NCBI GenBank assembly: GCA_013398015.1
Contig: VZRR01012889.1
Span: 62,001-126,000, forward strand
DNA from: Oreocharis arfaki
Lineage: Eukaryota; Chordata; Aves; Passeriformes; Paramythiidae
Length of the DNA: 64,000 nucleotides
Reading direction: 5' to 3'
In this document: piece after piece, positions 36,013-44,580 of the stretch
Layout: every line of letters begins with the position of its first letter
Numbering within the stretch: position 1 is the first letter of the stretch
Made by a program: the position numbers and the translations under genes
The notes under the pieces: model-generated
Database searches by the model: none
What the model was told of the DNA's origin: nothing
Seen by the model: the letters and a program-made list of their open reading frames with translations, nothing else

Positions 36013-39000
36013 CTGTGGGGGAGAACAGGGACAGGGAGTTCAGCTGTTGAATTCGGCCACAGCACGTGCAGTGCCACCAGCAATCAGCCTCCTGCAGAGC
36101 TCCACGATACCCTGCCTTTGAGGGGTGACAGGGAAAGTTCTTTTACGAACTTGATGGAAGTTGTCTGCCTCTTCCCACTGTTTTACTCTGTGTGGGAACA
36201 CCGCATGGGGAACACGGTCAGCCTGTTCTCTCCCAGGAAGTTCAGGACCCACAGCAAGGACTGTGATAATGCAGGAAGCTTAACTGCAGAAAAAAAAACA
36301 GCCAGAAGAGAATTTCCTACCTGGGAAGTATCTTTCTGGAACTTTGGAAATATAGAAGAGAAAAGCTACAGCAGCGATGAAGTACATGACAACTACCCGC
36401 GGAGCAAACTCCTGCAAAAGAAAAGGAAGCTCTCCTATTCTGTTAGAAGGCAAAAACAGAAAAAAAAAAGTCCCTAAAGAGAAAAAAGGAAAAGGCACGA
36501 CAACACTGAATCTTCTTTCCTTGCCTGTGTTAGCTATGCATAAATCCAACGGGGACGCAAATGCCAAAGTCTGGGAAAGCCGGAGTGGGAAGAAACCTCT
36601 TTCATTCCAGCCTCTCTGCTTCTACACACAAACTTCTCAGTTCAGCCTACAGCAGACATGGCATCTGCCCGTGAAAGGACACGTGCCACTCCCCTGACCC
36701 TACACAGAACAGCCAGGGTGACAGACACTGCATATCCCACTTAAGCTGGGATCGCAGCTGCTGCACCAGAGCCCACGGGACTGCTCACACTGGGTGGTCA
36801 GTAACCAGAAACTCAGTCACCGGGTGGATTTTGTTAGCAGAGTCTTTTGTTACCAAAAGTGGGCCATTTTTCTGAAGTATGGAAACAAAATGTGTACCAT
36901 GGGCACCATCCTGCTATCCCTGGGAAGTGCGGGGGCACAACTGCTATCGATATGATTTTTAGAGGGCCAGTGTGAAATGTCCCTGTATAAAGGCCATGTA
37001 CATTTCCAAGTGGTGCTCTGCCACGTTCCACAGCAGCTCTGGACCAGGCTGAACCCTCACTCCAGGGGACAGCCCTCGATCCAGGCCAGCCCAGGCGTGT
37101 GCAGTTTGTGCTCACTATGAAGAGGAAATGCTTTCTTCAGCACCATCAGGTGTCCCTGGGTAATTGCAGCGATTTCAGGGGGGTTCATAGTGGGGCACAC
37201 TGGACTGCCTTTGGCTGTACTGGGTTGCTGCTTTCACAGCCTAATTCCAAGTCATGAAACAGACAGGAAAACAGTAACATGAAAGAGCTGTTAGAGGAGA
37301 ATTGTGTAGGAGACAGAGGGCTGAGCAGGTAAATGCTGATTTCTGCTGCCAACCAAGGGAACAGAAGAGGAAACAAATAATCTTTCCATCATCCCAGTGT
37401 CTCCTGGTTGCCCTTTGGAGCTGAGGAGGCAGCCAGCCTCTAGCACTCATGCAGCCTGACTGGCTCCTTCCTGCTCCACAACCAACTCAACGCCTGGCCC
37501 CCCGCCCTGCGTTCTGCCCACACAGGCTGCTCCGTGCCCAGGCACACCTGGATCCAGCTTTCCTTCTCACTGTGCAACTTTAAGGCAATACAGCAGAACG
37601 AAGCTTCCCAAGCTGCCAACCCCCTCTGAACACATTTCTCAGTGTTCCTATTTGGGTCGTATCAACCAAAAGAATCCTGCCCTTAAAGGAATTTTAACTC
37701 CTCCTGCTTCCCTACTGTTTCCCCAAGTGCAACGGGACTCAAGGAAGATGGCAAGTAAACAGCAAAAGAGAATCTTATTTCCTTCTTTTTTTTTTTCACC
37801 TGTACGATGGATGCACCAACGCCGCCATTGAGCCAAACCCAGTGGATGGTGGGAATGATTCCATAGCCAGACACGGAGCAGAAGATGATGGAGCGCAGCC
37901 TGTGCCACTGCTGTGTGAGGTAACTGGGGTGGATCTGAGCAAAAAACACTGCCAGGATCATGGCCAGCACAGTGATCAAATACACCTGGCGCCAGTACTG
38001 AGGGCAAAAAGAAACAAAGGCAAGGTTGTGGGTTTGTTATCACATGCAAAAGTCAGTTTTGGGCAGGAAATTTCAGTGACTGAGCACAGCGATACCTCAA
38101 ACCTGTCCCTGCTGCGAGCCCCAGCCGTGGCTCTGAGTGCAGGGCCTTGTGTTTGTCAGCTGGCACTGAGGGGAAGGGACTCTCTTGCTCAGGGGCACCT
38201 GGCATCACATCCTTTATTCCAAGCACTTCCTGCACCAAACGTTTTCAATGCACCTGTGCCTCACCAGCCCAGTTCAGCTCCTGGACAGCCATATCCACAG
38301 CAGGCCTTGGAAGGGAACTCATTTACTCATCCTCTATTAGATGGAGAGAAAATAAGGTTGTTTCTGCCTCATAGCAGCTACCTTGTGGGCAATGCTGTTT
38401 GAATAAAGTACCTGTGATGGGACACATCCCATGATCAGCCTCAGGCACTGGATACAGGTAGGACCTGTAAAGTTTCCCTGCCTTGAGAGAAATTTGAATA
38501 TTTTCTTGAGGCTTGTGTGATCAACAGTTGGAAAGGAAAACCTGCATTTGCCTGTCTCGTCAGCCAGCACAGTTCTGCTGAGGTCAGTGGGACATGTTCC
38601 AGTTCCCATCCCTGCCTCCCCACTCCTGTTCTGTTTGGACACCTGCACTGAACCCCCTTCCTGCAGCATGGAAACTACAGGGAGACCACAGGAACTAAAC
38701 CCTGCAAGGACACGTGCTCCTGACTCACGTTACTGCAGTAGAAGGCATAGAACACTCCTGACACATAGCAGCCCAGGATCCCGATGGAAATTCCTGCATA
38801 ATCCAGTGCCATCCAGCGCCGGCTGGTCTTCTCTGAGCGGTGACAGCAGAACAGGTGGTATCCTACTGAGCAAAGCATACAGACCTACACGGAGGGCCAG
38901 AGAAGGAGGGTTAATTCCTTACAAAGGAGCAGGGAGCACAGCAAGCTTCAGCTCTGCAGCTGGAGCAGGCACCTGGCCCACGATGTGTTGGGCAGTGCAC

Positions 39001-40377
39001 CTTGGTGCAGGCACTTGTGATCCCTGGCAGCCAGCCATAAAGCTTCTCTGGGGGGCAGGGGGAGGAGGAGCAGGACACTGCAAACCACAATAACCAGTTG
39101 CACAAGTAAGAAAAGTGGGCTCGTGAGGCCAAGTGAGCTGACGGTGCTCCACACTGGAGATACATCTGCACCAGTACAGGGGGAGGATGAATTCCGCTGG
39201 GCCAAACTGCAACAGGCAGAGCCCAAAGCCCAAATCTGCCCTGACTGCCGAGCACCCACTGTGTGCCTTTACTGAGGGAACACACAGAAATTTAACTCTT
39301 ACGCACAGGCTGCTCGTTTGCTCCTAGGCTGGCTTAAAATCTTTTCCCTGAGAAGTGTTTGGTTCTCTGTGACCTTCTGCAGGAGCAGGGAGGAGCACGA
39401 GAGCAGTGCTCTCCCAGCCAGCGAGGGAGTTTTCCCCACTTGCGGCTGTACAGAGGCATCCTGTACCCTGCAGAGAACACAAACGGTGCCTTTAGCTCTC
39501 TGTGCTCTTGCAGGGACAGTGCACTTCACAGGAGCTGCAGTGGCCCATCAGAGACACCCCTGAAGTCTCCTGGGGAAAGAGATTCCTCTGACAAGTAAGA
39601 AGTGAGGCCACCAGCCCTCCTGCCCTTCCTGACCATCAGGCCACGGCTGATCCCCATGCTCCGGTGTTTGGCCCTTTCCAGCAGCACCTGGTGCCGTGTG
39701 GAGCCGCGTCAGGCCCCCCTGAAGCTGCGGAAGCTCTGAGACACAGCCTGCACAACGCACTTGTTTACCACTGACTCTCCTGTGCCAGCTGTGTTAAGTT
39801 TTCCCCAGCTTATTCCAGGTCAAACCCGACCCCACCACAGCGGCTTTTACCTCGGAGGGCGATGCCACTCAAACCGCGCTGTCCCCGGAGTGACCCGAGC
39901 CCGCGCAGCGGGAGGGATGCAACGCTGCCCTGGAGCCGGCGCCTACCTGGAAGCAGAAGAGGCAGACGGAGCAGATGACGAAGTCCTCGCGGGAGGCGCC
40001 GGCCGCCGGCAGCACGGCCGTCAGGTCGTAGATGCCCAGCGTGAAGAAGAGCAGGAAGCCGAGCAGGTGGCTCCAGATGTTGACGGTCTCGTTGGAGAGG
40101 ATGAAGAGGCTGAGGGAGAAGAGACACAAGGCGGGGCAGGCGGTGAGCGGCGGCGGCGGCGGGGGAGGCCCGGGCCCGCGGGGCGCGCTCACCTCTTGAT
40201 GCAGAGGCGGGAGGGCAGGTAGGCGCGGTATCCATCGGTGATGTAGGGATTGTCCTTCAGGAACACCGGGATCTGCTCGTACGTGTAGAGCCGGATGCCG
40301 CGGGGCACCAGCACCGGCCAGTACTGGTAGCTGCCCAGCTCGATGTAGTGCGCGCTGCGCAGCAGCTTCTGGTGCAT
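35870..40377 (-). CDS. PAQR3: PAQR3, progestin and adipoQ receptor family member 3 (RKTG)
   Basis: PAQR3 is a seven-helix Golgi membrane protein. It sequesters RAF kinases at the Golgi and so dampens ERK signalling, and it has reported roles in PI3K, SREBP and autophagy regulation. Six coding exons on the - strand join in frame: 40377-40193, 40109-39947, 38884-38729, 37997-37800, 36411-36321, 36012-35870. They give 311 residues, the human length. PAQR metal-site motifs are present: E69-x-x-N72-x-x-S75-H76, S122-x-x-x-H126, D144 and H274-x-x-x-H278. Likely membrane helices lie near 76-96, 105-128, 143-165, 170-190, 203-222, 239-256 and 276-294. The ATG at 40377-40375 has A at -3 and opens MHQKLLRSAHYIELG as in mammals. 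The last residues (EYGADL) differ from human. No frameshift or premature stop was seen. Confidence 0.97.
36013..36320 (-). other. PAQR3: PAQR3 intron 5
   Basis: This 308-bp intron has the acceptor cccccacag on the - strand. Nothing notable was found. Confidence 0.85.
36321..36411 (-). CDS. PAQR3: PAQR3 exon 5: helix 6
   Basis: This 91-nt exon encodes EFAPRVVVMYFIAAVAFLFY and ISKVPERYFP, almost the same as human. It ends one base into a Gly codon before gtagga. Confidence 0.96.
36412..37799 (-). other. PAQR3: PAQR3 intron 4
   Basis: This 1388-bp intron is the largest of the gene. It begins with an A run after the donor (- strand). No additional exon was recognised. Confidence 0.8.
37800..37997 (-). 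CDS. PAQR3: PAQR3 exon 4: helices 4 and 5
   Basis: This 198-nt exon (66 codons, phase 0) encodes YWRQVYLITVLAMILAVFFA, QIHPSYLTQQW and then helix 5 with SGYGIIPTIHWVWLNGGVG. The donor CAG|gtgaaaaaa runs into an A-rich tract, which is unusual but keeps GT and +3 purine. Confidence 0.96.
37998..38728 (-). other. PAQR3: PAQR3 intron 3
   Basis: This 731-bp intron has the acceptor gccctcag on the - strand. I saw nothing notable in it. Confidence 0.8.
38729..38884 (-). CDS. PAQR3: PAQR3 exon 3: helices 2 and 3
   Basis: This 156-nt exon (52 codons, phase 0 at both ends) encodes VCMLCSVGYHLFCCHRSEKT, including the S-x-x-x-H motif, then WMALDYAGISIGILGCY and the third helix. Flanking sites are gtgtag and gtgagt. 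Confidence 0.96.
38885..39946 (-). other. PAQR3: PAQR3 intron 2
   Basis: This 1062-bp intron is GC-rich at its 5' end and ordinary further on. Open frames on both strands (up to 124 codons) have no recognisable protein. Confidence 0.8.
39947..40109 (-). CDS. PAQR3: PAQR3 exon 2: first membrane helix and ExxNxxxH motif
   Basis: This 163-nt exon encodes SLFILSNETVNIWSHLLGF, with Glu69, Asn72 and His76 of the family motif at the start of helix 1, and then most of helix 2. It ends in phase 0 at CFQ before gtaggc. Confidence 0.96.
40110..40192 (-). other. PAQR3: PAQR3 intron 1, only 83 bp
   Basis: This very short, GC-rich intron runs from gtgagc to ccctcag on the - strand and contains a GCC/GGC run at about 40150-40163. 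Both splice sites are canonical, and the exon join restores S62-L63-F64 exactly as in human. Confidence 0.92.
40193..40377 (-). CDS. PAQR3: PAQR3 exon 1: cytosolic N-terminus
   Basis: It encodes MHQKLLRSAHYIELGSYQYW, then the highly conserved IRLYTYEQIPVFLKDNPYIT and ends RLCIK. It is 185 nt, GC-rich, and ends two bases into a Ser codon at AG|gtgagc. An in-frame extension upstream has only a TTG, so the ATG at 40377 is the start. Confidence 0.96.
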
Positions 40378-40430
40378 CCTGCCCGCCGCCGCATCGGACC
40401 GCCCCAAGCCGCCCTCACGGGCCAGGGGCC

Positions 40431-40466
40431 GGGATCGGGATCGCGATCGCGATCGGGATTGGGAGC
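40431..40466. repeat. Hexanucleotide tandem repeat in PAQR3 promoter or 5' UTR
   Basis: Six hexamers follow one another: gggatc, gggatc, gcgatc, gcgatc, gggatt, gggagc. The middle forms the palindrome GCGATCGC. It lies 54-89 bp upstream of the PAQR3 ATG. Confidence 0.9.
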
Positions 40467-40654
40467 GGCACGGGGAGCGGCGCCGGGAGCGGCCGTGATG
40501 ATGTCACCGCGTGGCGCTCACCGATGGCGTCACCGCCTCGTGCTGTGCCGGCAATGACCGCGAGGGGGCGCCCGAGAGCCACCGCAGGGGCCCCTCAGAG
40601 CCGCCGGACCCTGTCAGACTTCCCGCGCCCCTCACGGCCCCTCGGGCTCATCAG

Positions 40655-41700
40655 TTCTCCAGGACTCCTCAGAGGTCTCAGAGCCGCCGGAATCCCCCGG
40701 CCTCCTCAGACTCCCGGGACCCCTCAGAGCCCTCAGACCTCTCAGGTCGCCGAGGACCTCCCAGAGCCCTCAGACCTCTGGGGCCCCTCAGAGCCCTCAG
40801 ACCTCTGGGGCCCCTCAGAGCCCTCAGACCTCTGAGATCGCCCGGGGCGCCTCAGAGCCCTCAGACCTCTGGGATCGCCCAGGACCCCCCCCAGAGCCCT
40901 CAGACCTCTGGGACCCCTCAGACCTCTGGGACCCCTCAGAGTCTTCAGGCCTCTGGGACCGCCCGGGACCCCTCAGCGTCCTCAGGGCTGCCGGAACCCC
41001 CCAGGGCCCCTCAGAGCTCTCAGACCACCGGGACCTCTCACACTTCCCGGACCCCTCAGGGCACCTTGGACTCTTCAGACCTCCAGGACCCCTCAGAGCC
41101 CTCAGACCTGCCAGCACCCCCCTGGGTGCCTTAGACTCCTGGGACCCCTCAGAGCCCTCAAACCCCCGGGACTCCCTCAGACCTCCAGGATCCTCCGAGG
41201 CACCTTGGAGTCTTCAGACCTCTGCGGTGCCTTGGAGCCCTCAGACTCCCGGGGCCCCTCAGAGCCCTCAGACCTGCCGGGAAGCTCTGAGGTGCCTCAG
41301 ACTCCTCAGACCTCCAGGACTCCTCAGAGCCCTCAGACCTCCGGGACCCCCTCAGGTGCCCTGGACTCCTCAGACCCATGGGTTCCCTCAGACATCTCAG
41401 ATTAACAGGATCCCTCAGACCTCCCAGGACCCCTCAAAGCCCTCAGACCTGCCAGGACCCCCCAGGGCGTCTCAGACTCTCGGGACCCCTTAGAGCTCTC
41501 AGACACTCACGACCCTCTGGGACACCCTGGGACCCCTCAGTCCCTCCAGGACCCTTCGGACTTCCACGCCCCCCTGAGGTACCTTGGACTCCTCAGATCC
41601 CAGAGGTACCTCAGATTCCTCAGACCTTCCAGGACCCTCCAGGACTCCTCAGAACCTCTGAATCCACGGGGACTTTCTGGGGCTCCCCTGGACCCTTCAG
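40655..41700. repeat. C/T-rich minisatellite with 27-bp unit
   Basis: About 1 kb consists of diverged copies of a 27-bp unit containing cagacctctgggg and cccctcagagccct. Two exact copies are at 40771-40797 and 40798-40824. Other copies contain insertions, for example gagatcgcccg. Because 27 is divisible by three, long open frames arise on both strands, but they encode only Pro/Ser/Gln-type repeats and are not genes. The + strand is pyrimidine-rich. The array starts right beside the PAQR3 promoter. Confidence 0.93.
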
Positions 41701-43029
41701 CCCCCCAAAACAACAGAGACGTGCCTTTGGGCCAGTCAGCCGTTCTTCTCAGGTAGGCTCGAGGCTGCAAACCTCAGTGAGAGAGGCTAGGAACATACCT
41801 GTCAGGTCGAACAACACTGCGGGCTGTCATTCCCGGTGGGAATTGGAATTGCAATTGCACTGTGCAAGAGCAATCCCTGGTTAATTGACATCATGATTAT
41901 TAGCATTTTGGGGGTTTCCCTGTGTACTCTACAAAGTACCAAAAAAAGTCTTAGTAGTGAGAAAGGCTCTTTAAAAGGTTTGCATTGCCTCAGTAAGAAA
42001 AGTTGTAGGTTGTTTACCAGCTGCTTTTAATGGGTTTTTTTGCTAATTAAAGAAAAAAAAAACCCGAATAAAAAACCAAAAAAACCCCAAAGCACCACCA
42101 CCACCACCAACAACAAAAAGCCAAAACCAAAAGAGTGAGGGGAAAGCAGTAATTCCCCAGGTGTAATAAGACTTTTGGTTTCGAAGTTGCAGACAAGTGT
42201 GCCACAGGGTAATCCTGGTTCACCTGGCCCTCCCTGCCAGTCCGGTGCAGGGCAGGCCTCTGCAAAGGTCTTTGGTGTCATTAAACCAAAGGGTGTGAGG
42301 AGTGTGTGGGGTTTTCCCATGGCAGAGATATGTAATGTGAAGTAAAAGATGGGGATGATGGGAGTTTAAAATCCACACTGACAGTCAAGAAAAGGTGTTC
42401 AACAGAACCAACTGTGCTGTGTCACCCCCAGACTTGTGTTACGCTGTTTGGTTCCCCAAATTAAGTTGGATTTGGTCAGCAGCAGCTCTCAAATATTTGT
42501 GCCAATGACTGAGACTTCTTCGTGTCGGTGTCCTGAAAGCGCTGTTGCTCCTGCGCCTGCAGAACTGCTGGCAGCTCCTCCTCCCTCCTGCTCAGCTGCT
42601 CTGCGCGCTGGGCACCTTTTTCCCCTCATGTAACCCCAGGACCTTGGAGTTTCCCGGAGGAATCCTGTTCACAATTGTATTTGAGCAGGCTTAGCTTTAA
42701 GATACTTGCTCATGTTTCAACTTCCCGGGATGGATTTGGAGCCTGACCCAGAATGGTTCATTCCCGTTTTAATTAGTTTCTGTTTTCTGTTCCATACTGC
42801 TTCTCTGGTTCAGGATTCACCCTTCACCTTGCTATTAATGAAGTTAATAAGACTAATTTAGGAAAGAAACAAAGAGAAAACACATTCTGTGGGGAGATCC
42901 TCAGCTGTAGCTGTTGTGGCAAGTGGAGAGAGCCCCGGATATCAGTGAGCTGTGGGAAAACTGTGCGCACTCCTGCCGGCTCCTGCTGACAGACCCAGGG
43001 ATTTCTTGTTTGCTCCAGTGTCAAACCAC
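41701..43029. other. Upstream flank of PAQR3, no gene seen
   Basis: Single-copy DNA with one A-rich tract broken by C residues, including CCA repeats, at about 42051-42130. Open frames up to 97 codons show no recognisable protein. Confidence 0.6.
42051..42130. repeat. A/C-rich low-complexity tract
   Basis: A runs interrupted by CC, then CACCACCACC and AACAACAA. It resembles a degraded poly(A) tail, but no retroposon body is evident beside it. Similar tracts lie at about 34054-34090 and 49848-49895. Confidence 0.8.
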
Positions 43030-43460
43030 TTTAGTCGAGCCAAATGGTGGTCATAAAGCTAATACCAAGTTAAAAACTTTAATTAATCTTAATTGTCCAT
43101 TGTCTCATTAGCTTACTGAGAACATTATACCTGGAAAAAGCACTTTGGTTCTAAGCCCGGTGCAATTTAAATGAACTCCCAAGTGCTTCAAGGGATTCAG
43201 TTGGAAGAAATCGCCGCTGACAGCACATTTTTTTTTTCTAGAGCAGCTTTAATTGGCTGTTAAGTTAGAGCTTTGAAGCTTTGATAGGAGGAGTGTTATA
43301 GGTTAAATTAATAGGGAAAATTGAGAAACAATTAGGGCAGCTTTAAATTAATTACTTACACTATTTATTTTGAGCTTATTGAACAATTGTGTTGTATGTG
43401 TAAGGGATTGAAATTAGCCATCTGTGCAAGGTAGCTTTGACCTAAATTGACCTTCCTGGG
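43030..43460. promoter_or_regulatory. Candidate conserved non-coding element A
   Basis: AT-rich DNA dense in homeodomain-type cores (aattaatcttaatt at about 43081, aaattaattac at about 43345) and SOX-like motifs (aacaattag, gaacaattgtg). It has no open frame of interest. The composition resembles vertebrate developmental enhancers. Conservation cannot be tested here. Confidence 0.3.
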
Positions 43461-44279
43461 TAAGTGAGTAGCTTGCCCTAATTCCTACACTGGATCTCGA
43501 ATTTTACTGGCAGATAAGATTAATTGGGAGGAAAGATGAAAACGCTTGAGAGGTTCCATACTTTTCTGTTAGGACTGGAGTCAGCTGTGCAGATAGAGGT
43601 AGGGAAGGCTTTCAGAGAGGTGGCTGAGGAGGTCACCCAGGAGCCGAACTGTCTGTGTTGGCCCTCCCTCCCTGCTAAGGGGCACATTCAGAGCAGGTAG
43701 TTCAGGGGGCAGCTGCAGATTGTGCCCAGGGTGCAGGAAGGGCCGGTGCCCCCGGCAAGGAGCCGTGACCTAACCCTGTGCCTGACTAAGGGCTCGGGGC
43801 TCTGCGTCTCCTGGCGGGTGACCAGGCAAGAGACACAGCAAGAGCCGATGGCTCAGCAGGAAGCTCCCAGTTCTGAGGGTTCCGCCTGGGAGGTTACAAA
43901 CGCCCGGGGAATCCTTTGTCCCGGGACCTTCCCGAGGCACCAGCTCAAGCTGCTACTGTGTGTCTGCACCATATTTAAATTAGGGAACAAGAAGTGTGAG
44001 ACACTGCCACTAGAAACCTAGAGCCGAGCTGGTGGAAACCTGGCCGGGCTGCGTGAGATCCAGCAGGAACTGTTTGTGCCCTGCTCCATTTATGCTCTGG
44101 TTTTCCAGTGAGCAACCGGGGAAGGAACAATGATCCCAACCAAATACCTCAAATGCTGATGGCAGAATGCGAGCAAACCCCAAAGTGGTTAAATTTTAAA
44201 ACTGAAAGGGTGGAAATATTAGCGGTGCTGATTGTTGAGGCACTGAAACTTTCTTCCACCCCTGCTTTCCCTGTCTGTA

Positions 44280-44580
44280 GCCGCCCCCCCCCGGCCGTGC
44301 TGCGAGGCGGGAGGAGGTGCGTGACAGGGGGACCCGAGGCAGGCGGGGGTCGGGGCACCCTCCCCGCCATGCGCAGCTCTCCCTGCAGGTGTCAGCCTTG
44401 CTCCACGCTACCGCCCGTCCTGCCGCCGCACCTGGGCCTGCCTCCCGCCGGCTGCCTCGTTATCCTCATCCTCATTCCACAGATCTCGGGGCTCACCCGG
44501 GCCTTGCAGACCCCTAGCATTGCGCGTCGGGGCGGTGCTGGTGTTCCTAAAGTTGCCGTGGCTCCCAGTTTGATCCTCCT
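44280..44580. promoter_or_regulatory. Orphan CpG-rich block
   Basis: About 300 bp of GC-rich sequence with frequent CpG stands out from AT-rich neighbours, about 3.9 kb upstream of the PAQR3 start. It holds a C run at 44284-44292 and an NRF1-like core around catgcgcag (about 44369). It could be the promoter of an unannotated non-coding transcript or a distal promoter. No coding exon is recognisable. Confidence 0.35.

Larger units (their letters stand above)
39860..40650 (-). promoter_or_regulatory. PAQR3: PAQR3 CpG-island promoter
   Basis: The region spanning exons 1-2 and about 270 bp upstream of the ATG is GC-rich with many CpG dinucleotides, unlike its surroundings. There is no TATA box at a sensible position. 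Two copies of GTCACCGC (40503-40510 and 40529-40536) read GCGGTGAC on the gene strand; the second extends to a CRE-like TGACG core. The exact transcription start is not visible. Confidence 0.7.

Noticed and set aside
40378..40407. N-terminal extension of PAQR3 by ten codons
   Set aside because: The extension would begin with TTG, not ATG. The ATG at 40377 matches the known PAQR3 start and has A at -3.
40511..41134. 207-codon open frame on the + strand
   Set aside because: It is the translated minisatellite. The 27-bp period keeps frames open on both strands and the product is only repeated Pro/Ser/Gln-rich text.
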